In this document: one piece after another, positions 1 through 5,412 of the stretch
Layout of the letters: each line of letters begins with the position of its first letter
Numbering within the stretch: the first letter of the stretch is position 1
Assembly (NCBI GenBank): GCA_018896985.1
Contig: JAHILQ010000115.1
Coordinates: 1-8,735 of the forward strand
Origin: Nitrospinota bacterium
GTDB lineage: Bacteria > Nitrospirota > Thermodesulfovibrionia > Thermodesulfovibrionales > UBA1546
Length of the DNA: 8,735 nucleotides
Direction: 5' to 3'
Position numbers and translations under genes: made by a program
The notes under the pieces: generated by a model
Database searches by the model: none
Seen by the model: the letters and a program-made list of their open reading frames with translations, nothing else
What the model was told of the DNA's origin: nothing

Positions 1-1
1 G

Positions 2-271
2 AGAAATGAAAACAGAAACAACGAGAGGATAGAGATATGGCATGTATCCCTTGCATCAGAGGTTGAGGTTGTTAAGAACCTCAAGGCAGTTGCGAACATA
101 GGCATGGAGAGGAATCCTGATAAGACATCAAACATAGACCCTGCATTTATTTTGGGCGGTTTGATTTATTCCATATCTAAGAACTTTGATATAGATTTTG
201 GCATCAAGGGAGGTCTTAATAAACCAGAAACAGATTATGCAATCCTTGCAGGCATTGCATGGAGATTTTAG
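2..271 (+). CDS. Outer-membrane beta-barrel protein, C-terminal fragment
   Basis: The frame is open from the left edge and ends at TAG 269-271, giving about 89 residues; the start lies outside the window. The residues alternate polar and hydrophobic in short stretches typical of transmembrane beta-strands: an EIWHVSLASEVEVV-like strand, then AFILGGLIYSI, FDIDFGIKGGL, and a last strand DYAILAGIAWRF. A C-terminal aromatic residue (Phe) preceded by alternating hydrophobics is the usual BAM recognition signature of outer-membrane proteins. The ending GLNKPETDYA...WRF resembles the putative outer-membrane transporter family labelled 'MetA-pathway of phenol degradation', but that family call is from memory. 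The stop lies only 10 nt before cbiM, whose ribosome binding site overlaps it, so the two genes are very probably co-transcribed. A role as the outer-membrane partner for cobalt entry is inference from position only. Confidence 0.72.
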   Translation, partial: RNENRNNERIEIWHVSLASEVEVVKNLKAVANIGMERNPDKTSNIDPAFILGGLIYSISKNFDIDFGIKGGLNKPETDYAILAGIAWRF

Positions 272-281
272 GAGAAAAAAT

Positions 282-1049
282 ATGAAAACTAAACGCTTAA
301 TGTCTAAAATATTTATTCTTTCGCTATTCACTGTTCACTATTCCCTATTCACTGTCTCTGATGCACATGCAATGCACATATCAGAGGGGATACTGCCTTT
401 CAACTGGGCGGCGCTCTGGTTTGCTGTTGCCATACCATTTGTGGCATTCGGTTTGTATAGGCTGAAGAAATTCTCAAATAGCGACCTCTCTTTTAAACCG
501 CTCGTTGGCCTCATGGCAGCAGTAGTCTTTATCATCTCATGCATGCCTGTGCCTGTGCCGACAGCAGGCACATGCTCCCATCCTACCGGAATAGGCATAC
601 CGGCAATACTACTTGGTCCTGCCATAAGTGTTGTCATTGCATCAGCCGCCCTTCTGATACAGGCATTATTCCTTGCCCACGGCGGATTAACCACATGGGG
701 AGCCAATATTATTTCTATGGGCATCATGGGTTCCTTTGCAGGTTATCTAACATTCAGAGGATTGAGAGCGTTAAAAGCTAATCTTTGGATTGCAGGCTTC
801 ATGGCTGGTCTCTTTGCAGACTGGGCAACCTATTTTATGACATCTGTTGAACTTGCATCGGGCATAAGAGGAGACTCACCGTTTCTGCCGCTTTTCTGGA
901 AGATTCTTATTGCCTTTATCCCAACGCAGCTTCCATTGGGAATCCTTGAAGGCGCGATGACAGCAGGCATGGTGGTCTTGCTTTATAAAAAGAGACCTGA
1001 CCTGCTTGTAAAAATGCGCGTAATCAAGGCAGCTGAGGTGACGGTATGA
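282..1049 (+). CDS. cbiM: Cobalt ECF transporter, substrate-binding membrane protein CbiM
   Basis: CbiM is the integral membrane component that binds Co2+ in the energy-coupling-factor cobalt importer. The product is 255 residues. A signal peptide (basic start, hydrophobic 8-25) ends in AHA at 28-30, so the mature protein would begin Met-His-Ile (31-33), the N-terminal metal site typical of CbiM/NikM. The family motif GTCSHPTG is at 97-104; His100 is the expected further ligand. About six hydrophobic segments follow (near 41-60, 74-90, 105-135, 140-160, 167-185, 205-235). I chose ATG 282 because AGGAG lies at 270-274 and translation begins directly before the signal peptide. An in-frame ATG at 198 would run back into the upstream gene. 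The stop overlaps the cbiN start (ATGA). The nickel homologue NikM is similar, but the B12 context argues for cobalt. The signal peptide h-region is built partly from a 7-nt tandem repeat (see 324-355). Confidence 0.95.
   Translation: MKTKRLMSKIFILSLFTVHYSLFTVSDAHAMHISEGILPFNWAALWFAVAIPFVAFGLYRLKKFSNSDLSFKPLVGLMAAVVFIISCMPVPVPTAGTCSHPTGIGIPAILLGPAISVVIASAALLIQALFLAHGGLTTWGANIISMGIMGSFAGYLTFRGLRALKANLWIAGFMAGLFADWATYFMTSVELASGIRGDSPFLPLFWKILIAFIPTQLPLGILEGAMTAGMVVLLYKKRPDLLVKMRVIKAAEVTV
324..355 (+). repeat. Degenerate heptanucleotide tandem repeat in the cbiM signal peptide
   Basis: Four successive 7-nt units are visible at 327-354: TTCACTG, TTCACTA, TTCCCTA, TTCACTG, preceded by CTA. The tract is translated in cbiM as residues 15-26 (LFTVHYSLFTVS), the late hydrophobic and polar part of the signal peptide, a region with little sequence constraint. 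It is one of several 7- or 8-nt-period tracts in this window. Confidence 0.7.
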
Positions 1050-1474
1050 GAAAACTCGATAACTGCACAAAAAAATACACAAACCCGTCATTGCCGCTTG
1101 TCGGCAATCCTTCTGTGAGATTCCGGACAAATAGGAAAGATTCCGGACAAGCCGGAATGACAAGATCGGGGAAGATATTTGTTATTTGTTTTTTCCTTAT
1201 ATTATTTCTGTTGCTCACTACCCCCTACTCGTCATTTGTTACTGCCTCTGACAAATGGCAGGGCGTTGATGAGTCAGTTGTCGAAAAATATGCAAAGGAG
1301 CATGGCAGAGAGGCAAGGGAGCCGTTCATCAATACAGATCAAGGGGACCTTCTCCTCTTTGTGTTTCTACTTGCAGGGACAGTGGGTGGATTTGCAGGGG
1401 GCTACTACTGGAGGATACTTATGGTGGAAAAGTCACCCGATGCTATCAAAAAAATGCAAAAGAATACGGACTAA
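1046..1474 (+). CDS. cbiN: Cobalt transporter accessory membrane protein CbiN (divergent)
   Basis: CbiN is the small membrane subunit that works with CbiM to load Co2+. The product is 142 residues, with a first transmembrane segment at about 44-64, an extracytoplasmic loop at 68-100 (DKWQGVDE...REPFINTDQGD) and a second transmembrane segment at about 101-121. Two membrane spans with an outward loop ending just before the second span is the CbiN architecture. The sequence is divergent, so the assignment leans on topology and position between cbiM and cbiQ. ATG 1046 overlaps the cbiM stop and has GAGGTGA at 1035-1041. The protein is about 35-40 residues longer than usual because residues 14-39 come from a palindromic repeat inserted in frame (1087-1161). 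Met38, just after the repeat, is an in-frame alternative start that would give a normal 105-residue protein, but it lacks a good ribosome binding site. Confidence 0.82.
   Translation: MRKLDNCTKKYTNPSLPLVGNPSVRFRTNRKDSGQAGMTRSGKIFVICFFLILFLLLTTPYSSFVTASDKWQGVDESVVEKYAKEHGREAREPFINTDQGDLLLFVFLLAGTVGGFAGGYYWRILMVEKSPDAIKKMQKNTD
1087..1161 (+). repeat. 75-nt double-hairpin palindromic element inside cbiN (copy A)
   Basis: Two short hairpins point at each other. The left has stem ATTGCCG/CGGCAAT (1090-1096/1102-1108) around loop CTTGT; the right has stem ATTCCGG/CCGGAAT (1140-1146/1152-1158) around loop ACAAG. The two loops are complementary. The ends are GTC...GAC and the spacer between hairpins is 31 nt, starting CCTTCTG and ending GAAAG. 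The element is 75 nt (25 codons) and is read through by cbiN in the phase that gives SLPLVGNPS at the left and KDSGQAGMT at the right. A second copy of identical length and phase lies at 6977-7051. Within the spacer, GATTCCGGACAA (1119-1130) is repeated at 1139-1150. Confidence 0.9.
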
Positions 1475-1483
1475 ACTTTATGC

Positions 1484-1511
1484 TGGATGGGCAGGAAAAC
1501 CTGCCCATCCA
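1484..1511 (+). repeat. Perfect 12-bp hairpin between cbiN and cbiQ
   Basis: GGATGGGCAGG (1485-1495) and CCTGCCCATCC (1500-1510) are exact reverse complements around an AAAA loop, and T1484/A1511 adds a twelfth pair. It lies in the 60-nt gap between the cbiN stop and the cbiQ start. No T-run follows (ATAACATT comes next), so it is not a classical intrinsic terminator. It could stabilise or mark the mRNA for cleavage between membrane subunits, or be another small repeat; the sequence does not decide. Confidence 0.8.
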
Positions 1512-1534
1512 TAACATTACAAAGGGAAACAATA

Positions 1535-2287
1535 ATGGAACTGTTCTCCGAATACTTCAAAAAAGACCACTTGCTTTCGCGGGTTGACGCCAGGGTAAAA
1601 CTTGGCGTCAGCCTCTTTATTTTAGCAATGGTATTGAGTTATAAAGGGCTTGCATTCCCTCTGCTCATACTGAGCATAAGTCTTTGCCTCTGTATAAGGA
1701 TGAAGATACCTTTTAAGGTCTTTCTTCTGAGATTTTCAGAGCCTGTTTTTATCGCATCTGTTGTGATATTGCTTAAATTCCTATTTTCAGGACAGGAGAC
1801 AATGTTTTCCATAAAGATATGGGGCATCACAATAACAGGACACAAAGACGGGCTTATGGACGGACTGCAAATCGGCAGCAGAATTTTAGGGGCTGTCTCT
1901 GTTGTCGCTTTATTGGGTTTTTCTACCCCTTTTACAGAGATAATGGCAGGTCTGTCATGGTTCAGGATTCCAAAAGGGTTTATAGAGATATTGATGTTTG
2001 CCTATAGATATATTTTTGTCCTTCTTGAGGACGCAATGGTAATCTACAATGCACAGAAAAACCGCCTCGGCTACTCAAACATAAGGCGAGGATTGAGTTC
2101 ATTCGGCACCCTGTCAGGCTCTTTGATCCTTAAGGCATTTGAACACAGCCAGAACACAACAACTGCAATGCTTCAGCGCGGATATGACGGCAACATCCCG
2201 ATGCTGAAACATAAACCATTCAAGCTTGCTGAAGTTGCCGCCTCAATTTTATTTATATTTGCAATGGGGCTTGTATGGAAAATTTAA
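1535..2287 (+). CDS. cbiQ: Cobalt ECF transporter, transmembrane coupling protein CbiQ
   Basis: CbiQ is the T component that couples ATP hydrolysis by CbiO to movement of the substrate-binding protein. The product is 250 residues, a normal length for the family. The start DHLLSRVDARVKLG (11-24) is the usual N-terminal signature (H..D.R.K). Hydrophobic segments occur near 22-52, 68-84, 112-130 and 233-248. Two coupling motifs of the A...RG type that contact the ATPase are visible as AQKNRLGY (173-180) and AMLQRGYDG (211-219). ATG 1535 was chosen because GGG (1524-1526) lies 8 nt upstream and the family motif begins directly after; a longer in-frame ATG at 1487 would start inside the hairpin at 1484-1511 and adds non-conserved residues. 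The 3' end overlaps cbiO by 13 nt, suggesting translational coupling. Confidence 0.94.
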   Translation: MELFSEYFKKDHLLSRVDARVKLGVSLFILAMVLSYKGLAFPLLILSISLCLCIRMKIPFKVFLLRFSEPVFIASVVILLKFLFSGQETMFSIKIWGITITGHKDGLMDGLQIGSRILGAVSVVALLGFSTPFTEIMAGLSWFRIPKGFIEILMFAYRYIFVLLEDAMVIYNAQKNRLGYSNIRRGLSSFGTLSGSLILKAFEHSQNTTTAMLQRGYDGNIPMLKHKPFKLAEVAASILFIFAMGLVWKI

Positions 2288-3141
2288 AAGTCAGAAGTCA
2301 GACAAAAGACACAAGATTGTCTGTTCAAATAAATTCATTCAAATATCCTGACGGGACTCAGGCATTGTCCGATATAGCGGTTGATGTATCACATGGAGAA
2401 TTTATCGGCATACTGGGATCAAACGGCTCAGGGAAAACAACACTACTTAAAATAATGGACGGCTTAATGAAAGATTTTGAAGGCAGCGCTTATCTTGACG
2501 GGACAGACATTAAAAAACTTTCTCCAAAAGAGATTTACAGGAAAGTCGGACTCGTCTTTCAAAATCCGGATGACCAACTTTTCGCTCCTACTGTATTTGA
2601 GGATGTGGCATTCGGCCCGATAAACATGGGCTTCAAGGAAGATGAGGTCATAAACCGTATAAACGCTGCTCTTAAGGATGTTGAAATGGAAGAATATGCA
2701 AAGAAGTCTATCCACAATCTGAGTTTCGGACAGAAGAAAAGGATTTGTATTGCAGGGCTTCTGGCAATGGGGCATGAGATACTGCTTCTTGACGAGCCTA
2801 CAGCCGGATTAGATCCCATGGGAGAATATAAAATGATGAATCTTCTCACAAGACTGAACAAGGATAAGGGCGTTACAATCGTCATGGCTACTCACAGCGT
2901 AGACCTTGTGCCCCTATTCCTCAACAGGCTTTATATTCTAAGTAAAGGCCGCATAGTCAGGGGAGGGATTCCCGAGGAAGTGTTTACAGCTCCGGATGAG
3001 ATGGCGAATGTGAAGCTGCGGCTCCCCCAGATTGCGGAATTAATATACAAACTAAGGCATGAAGACAATATGCCGTTTGGAAAAATCCCTCTCACCATCG
3101 GTGAGGCAAGAAGAGAGATACTGAAAACTCTCAGATCGTGA
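2275..3141 (+). CDS. cbiO: Cobalt ECF transporter ATPase CbiO
   Basis: CbiO is the cytoplasmic ATP-binding cassette subunit that powers Co2+ uptake with CbiQ and CbiM/N. The product is 288 residues. All core motifs are intact: Walker A GSNGSGKT (48-55), Q-loop QNPDDQLF (96-103, the QNPDDQ form typical of ECF ATPases), signature LSFGQKKR (149-156), Walker B ILLLDEP (169-175) with D-loop AGLD (177-180), and H-loop His207. The C-terminal extension after about 240 (LPQIAELIYKLR...) matches CbiO-type ECF ATPases. ATG 2275 lies inside cbiQ, with GGGG at 2266-2269. The first 14 residues before LSVQINSF are not conserved and are encoded partly by a duplicated heptamer AGTCAGA (2289-2302); TTG 2317 is a possible later start. 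The stop is followed within 4 nt by the strong ribosome binding site of the peptide gene. Confidence 0.96.
   Translation: MENLKVRSQTKDTRLSVQINSFKYPDGTQALSDIAVDVSHGEFIGILGSNGSGKTTLLKIMDGLMKDFEGSAYLDGTDIKKLSPKEIYRKVGLVFQNPDDQLFAPTVFEDVAFGPINMGFKEDEVINRINAALKDVEMEEYAKKSIHNLSFGQKKRICIAGLLAMGHEILLLDEPTAGLDPMGEYKMMNLLTRLNKDKGVTIVMATHSVDLVPLFLNRLYILSKGRIVRGGIPEEVFTAPDEMANVKLRLPQIAELIYKLRHEDNMPFGKIPLTIGEARREILKTLRS
2289..2302 (+). repeat. Duplicated heptamer at the 5' end of cbiO
   Basis: AGTCAGA occurs twice in tandem (2289-2295, 2296-2302), followed by a looser CAAAAGA. It encodes part of the non-conserved N-terminal extension (KVRSQTK) that precedes the first conserved strand of CbiO. Alone it could be chance; it is listed because other 7- or 8-nt-period tracts occur in the same operon. 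Confidence 0.4.
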
Positions 3142-3144
3142 GTG

Positions 3145-3155
3145 AAAGGAGGTGA
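3145..3155 (+). promoter_or_regulatory. Strong Shine-Dalgarno for the TTG-started peptide gene
   Basis: AAAGGAGGTGA is close to a perfect complement of the 16S rRNA 3' end and lies 9 nt (from GGAGG) before TTG 3162. It decides the start of the peptide gene, which has no upstream in-frame ATG or GTG. The 15-nt string TGAAAGGAGGTGAAG is repeated exactly before cobF (5397-5411). Such a strong site fits high output of a peptide substrate relative to its enzyme. Confidence 0.85.
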
Positions 3156-3161
3156 AGAAAT

Positions 3162-3356
3162 TTGAATAGTCCCAAAAACAGGGCTAAAAAGTCGGAGACT
3201 CGACTCTACGAGAAGGCAAACCCCGTTAGAAGCGATGCTTCTAACGGGGCAAAGACCAACGTCATATCGTACCATCTCAAATGCGTAAAGACAGCTAACG
3301 GCTTGACCCATTTCGTGATGTATGGGGACGTCCCCAACAAGAAAATGCCGTTATAG
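3162..3356 (+). CDS. cbpA: Predicted modified-peptide precursor, CbpA-like
   Basis: This short gene encodes 64 residues from a TTG start with a near-perfect ribosome binding site. It lies directly upstream of a radical SAM/SPASM enzyme. That arrangement matches the CbpA/CbpB pair, predicted ribosomally made and post-translationally modified peptides found in cobalt/cobalamin operons (family recognition from memory). The product is soluble and basic, with lysine-rich ends. A presumed core at about 31-56 (KTNVISYHLKC..., GLTHFVMYGD) contains the only cysteine (Cys41), His38 and His50, two Tyr and an Asn/Gly/Thr cluster, plausible modification or metal-binding positions. There is no Gly-Gly leader site and no signal peptide. 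Residues 20-29 (NPVRSDASNG) are encoded by a 29-nt perfect palindrome and look like an insertion between a leader-like region and the core. Modification chemistry and product are unknown. Confidence 0.8.
   Translation: MNSPKNRAKKSETRLYEKANPVRSDASNGAKTNVISYHLKCVKTANGLTHFVMYGDVPNKKMPL
3221..3249 (+). repeat. 29-nt perfect palindrome within the peptide precursor gene
   Basis: CCCCGTTAGAAGC (3221-3233) and GCTTCTAACGGGG (3237-3249) are exact reverse complements with a 3-nt loop, GAT: a 13-bp stem with no mismatch. It is translated without frame disruption as NPVRSDASNG, residues 20-29 of the precursor. I have an impression that NPVRSDASNG-like strings recur in predicted proteins of several bacterial genomes as translated palindromic repeats, but could not check this here. 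Confidence 0.92.
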
Positions 3357-3359
3357 ACA

Positions 3360-3444
3360 GAGCAGCAGCAAGTAGCGCAGTAGAGCAGCAGTAGTATGGA
3401 ATAAGTTAAAACTGCTGCTCTGCCGCTCCGTTGCTCTACTGCTC
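3360..3444 (+). repeat. Inverted pair of 8-nt-period repeats between cbpA and cbpB
   Basis: The 113-nt gap between peptide and enzyme genes holds two arms. The left arm (3359-3395) reads in roughly 8-nt units such as AGAGCAGC, AGCGCAGT, AGAGCAGC. The right arm (3411-3444) reads ACTGCTGC, TCTGCCGC, TCCGTTGC, TCTACTGC, TC. AGAGCAGCAGT (3382-3392) is exactly complementary to ACTGCTGCTCT (3411-3421), and GAGCAG (3360-3365) to CTGCTC (3439-3444), so an imperfect stem of about 34 bp around an 18-nt loop is possible. No T-run follows. It could limit readthrough or alter mRNA stability between precursor and enzyme. Confidence 0.8.
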
Positions 3445-3469
3445 AATTTAATTAAAAGGAGAGAGAGAT

Positions 3470-4828
3470 ATGAAGGGGAATCAAAGTCGGTACAACTCGC
3501 AACCGAGAGGTCTTTCTTTTTCTGATATTAACACTGACTGGAAGCTTGTCCTCGATGCTGATAATGTGTTCTGGGGACTTATACCCAAAAATGGCGAAAG
3601 CGATTTCCTGCTGACGGAAGACCTGATAACGCTGTACAAAAATAAAAGGGCACACCTTGATAAAGAGCTTCGCGACTTCAGATTCAATACGGATTTAAAC
3701 TGCGTATACATAGACCCTACTGACAGATGCAATGCTAACTGTACTTATTGTTACATCCCGGCTGAGATAAGAAAACACGGCAGCCAGATGACAGGAAAAG
3801 AACTCAATACAGTATTGGAAAAGATTGCAGTACATTTCAAGGATTTAAGAAAAAAACCTGTAATCGTCTTTCACGCTGCTGAACCGCTGTTGGTAAAAGA
3901 TATACTGTTTGCCTCCATAAAAAAATTCAGCAGTAAATTCGTTTTTGGTATTCAGACAAATGCACTCCTTCTCGAAAAAGGGGATGTGGAGTTTATGAAA
4001 AAATACAGGGTTGGCGTAGGCATATCACTTGACGCACCCGATGCTCATACAAACAATCTCTCAAGGGTAACGGCAAAAGGCGGAGGCAATTTTGATAAAG
4101 CTGTTCAGGCATTAGACTGGTTTAAAGGCTATGAAGGGTTGAATGTAATCTCGACTGTCACAAAATTCAATGTCAAAAAGCTTTCGGAGCATGTAAGATT
4201 TCTTCATAAGAAAAGAGTGCCGTGCATACTTTTAAACCCTGTCCGGGTGACACAGAAACAGGCATTGAAACAGAAACCTGATGAAAAGGAGTTTGCGGAA
4301 GAGTTGATCAGGGCAGTTGAAACGGCAATAGAGCTTACAAAAAAATCCGGCAGGCAGATAGTTGTAGGCAATTTTGCAAATGTTATTTTAGCGATAATAT
4401 CACCTGCTGCCAGACGCATGATGTGTGACATCTCTCCTTGCGGCGGAGGCAGGACATTTCTTACAATCACTGCAAGCGGTGACATGGTTCCTTGCGGCGA
4501 GTTTATCAGCTTCAAGGAATTCTCAGGGGGAAATATCTTCAAGACATCAATTGAAAAGGCGATGAACTCAAAGCCGTTTAAAACAATCAGAGCAAGGTCT
4601 GTGGAGAAAATCGATGAATGCAACACATGCGACTTCAGACACATATGCGGCTCGCCATGCCCTGCTGAGATGTATGCCAGGGGCAATATGTACAGAAAAG
4701 CGGAGTTTTGCGAGTTTTACAAAGAGATGATAAAATATGCCTTTAAACTGATATCCGAAGATAAAGTTCCATATCTTCTAAGAGAAGGCTCTCTGCAGCA
4801 GATGCAGTATGAGTACCGCTATGCGTAA
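3470..4828 (+). CDS. cbpB: Peptide-modifying radical SAM/SPASM enzyme, CbpB-like
   Basis: This is a radical S-adenosylmethionine enzyme of 452 residues, expected to act in the cytoplasm on the peptide encoded just upstream. The radical SAM cluster motif CxxxCxxC is at Cys87, Cys91 and Cys94 (DRCNANCTYCY). Downstream barrel motifs include HAAEPLL (135-141), IQTNALLL (161-168) and GISLDAP (184-190). The C-terminal half has a SPASM-type auxiliary cluster region: Cys319, Cys324 (SPCGGG), Cys342 (VPCGEF), Cys384, Cys387, Cys393, Cys397 (CNTC...HICGSPC) and Cys414, enough for two more Fe-S clusters as in peptide-maturing enzymes. ATG 3470 has AAAGGAGAGAG at 3455-3465. The 3' end overlaps cobA. The specific CbpB name rests on the adjacent CbpA-like peptide and the cobalt operon; the radical SAM/SPASM class itself is certain. 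The reaction it performs is not known. Confidence 0.9.
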   Translation: MKGNQSRYNSQPRGLSFSDINTDWKLVLDADNVFWGLIPKNGESDFLLTEDLITLYKNKRAHLDKELRDFRFNTDLNCVYIDPTDRCNANCTYCYIPAEIRKHGSQMTGKELNTVLEKIAVHFKDLRKKPVIVFHAAEPLLVKDILFASIKKFSSKFVFGIQTNALLLEKGDVEFMKKYRVGVGISLDAPDAHTNNLSRVTAKGGGNFDKAVQALDWFKGYEGLNVISTVTKFNVKKLSEHVRFLHKKRVPCILLNPVRVTQKQALKQKPDEKEFAEELIRAVETAIELTKKSGRQIVVGNFANVILAIISPAARRMMCDISPCGGGRTFLTITASGDMVPCGEFISFKEFSGGNIFKTSIEKAMNSKPFKTIRARSVEKIDECNTCDFRHICGSPCPAEMYARGNMYRKAEFCEFYKEMIKYAFKLISEDKVPYLLREGSLQQMQYEYRYA

Positions 4829-5339
4829 AGGTTATATACAAGTCTATACAGGCAATGGCAAAGGCAAAACCACTGCATCCCTTGGTCTTGCCTTGAGGGC
4901 GGCAGGCGCAGGGCTTAAGGTATTCGTAGGACAGTTCATAAAAAAAAGAATATGCAGCGAACATAAGGCGCTGAAAAGATTTAAAGACCTTATAACCATA
5001 AGGCAGTACGGAACCGGTTTTCTGAGGGCAAAAGTCCTTACCCCATCCGAAAAGACATCTGCGAAAAAAGGGCTTGGAGATGTAAAAAAAGCGCTCCTGT
5101 CAGGACAGTATGACATGGTGATATTGGATGAGATAAATATTGCTGTTTACTACGGACTTATTAGCGCAGATGATGTGCTGAAACTGCTTGATAGAAAGCC
5201 TCCGGAGACCGAGGTGATTATAACAGGCAGATATGCGGATAAAAAACTTATAAAAAAAGCAGACCTTGTAACAGAGATGAGGGAGATCAAACACTATTTT
5301 AAAGAAGGGGTTAAAGCAAGAAAAGGCATAGAGTATTGA
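4809..5339 (+). CDS. cobA: Corrinoid (cob(I)alamin) adenosyltransferase, CobA/CobO type
   Basis: This enzyme transfers the adenosyl group of ATP to Co(I) of the corrinoid (EC 2.5.1.17), making the adenosyl forms used in the late pathway and in B12 salvage. The product is 176 residues, normal for the CobA/CobO/BtuR family. The unusual family P-loop GNGKGKTT is at 15-22, the hydrophobic-DE strand VILDEIN at 104-110, VIITGR at 136-141, ADLVTEM at 151-157, and the C-terminal GVKARKGIEY at 167-176. Two in-frame starts exist, ATG 4809 and ATG 4821 (MRKGYIQ...); both lie inside the end of cbpB (overlap 20 or 8 nt), and neither has a clear ribosome binding site, so translation is probably coupled to cbpB. 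The later start fits the conserved domain equally well. The symbol cobO is used in aerobic-pathway organisms. Confidence 0.95.
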   Translation: MSTAMRKGYIQVYTGNGKGKTTASLGLALRAAGAGLKVFVGQFIKKRICSEHKALKRFKDLITIRQYGTGFLRAKVLTPSEKTSAKKGLGDVKKALLSGQYDMVILDEINIAVYYGLISADDVLKLLDRKPPETEVIITGRYADKKLIKKADLVTEMREIKHYFKEGVKARKGIEY

Positions 5340-5399
5340 AATGCAGAACACAGACAAAGAACGAGGAATATCTTGAGATAATCGGAGTGACGGAAATGA

Positions 5400-5409
5400 A
5401 AGGAGGTGA
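5400..5409 (+). promoter_or_regulatory. Strong Shine-Dalgarno of cobF
   Basis: AAGGAGGTGA lies just upstream of ATG 5413 (6 nt from GGAGG) in a 73-nt gap. The same 15-nt string precedes the cbpA-like gene. Most other genes here have weaker or coupled starts, so cobF is initiated independently of cobA. Confidence 0.8.
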
Positions 5410-5412
5410 AGG

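Noticed and set aside
198..281. Upstream in-frame ATG that would extend CbiM by 28 residues.
   Set aside because: It lies inside the barrel gene and would place a polar stretch before a complete signal peptide; ATG 282 has the ribosome binding site.
1..281. Cobalamin riboswitch or promoter before cbiM.
   Set aside because: The whole stretch is coding for the barrel protein and the gap is 10 nt; no B12-box-like structure is visible.
338..727. Minus-strand open frame of 129 codons opposite cbiM, and similar ones opposite cbpB and cbiET.
   Set aside because: They mirror codon structure of strongly supported plus-strand genes and encode no recognisable protein.
1487..1534. Upstream in-frame ATG for CbiQ.
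   Set aside because: It falls within the 1484-1511 hairpin and adds residues not seen in the family; ATG 1535 has a ribosome binding site.
3323..3336. Self-complementary 14-mer TGGGGACGTCCCCA near the 3' end of the peptide gene.
   Set aside because: It encodes what looks like the conserved MYGDVP part of the peptide and is short; as a hairpin it gives only 5 pairs, so I cannot separate it from chance.
3360..3444. CRISPR array suggested by repeated CAG-rich units.
   Set aside because: Units are 8 nt, degenerate and contiguous with no unique spacers; it is a tandem and inverted repeat.
3360..3469. Possible intrinsic terminator between cbpA and cbpB.
   Set aside because: The stem is imperfect and is followed by AATTTAATTAAAAGG rather than a run of T; cbpB has no separate promoter that I can see.
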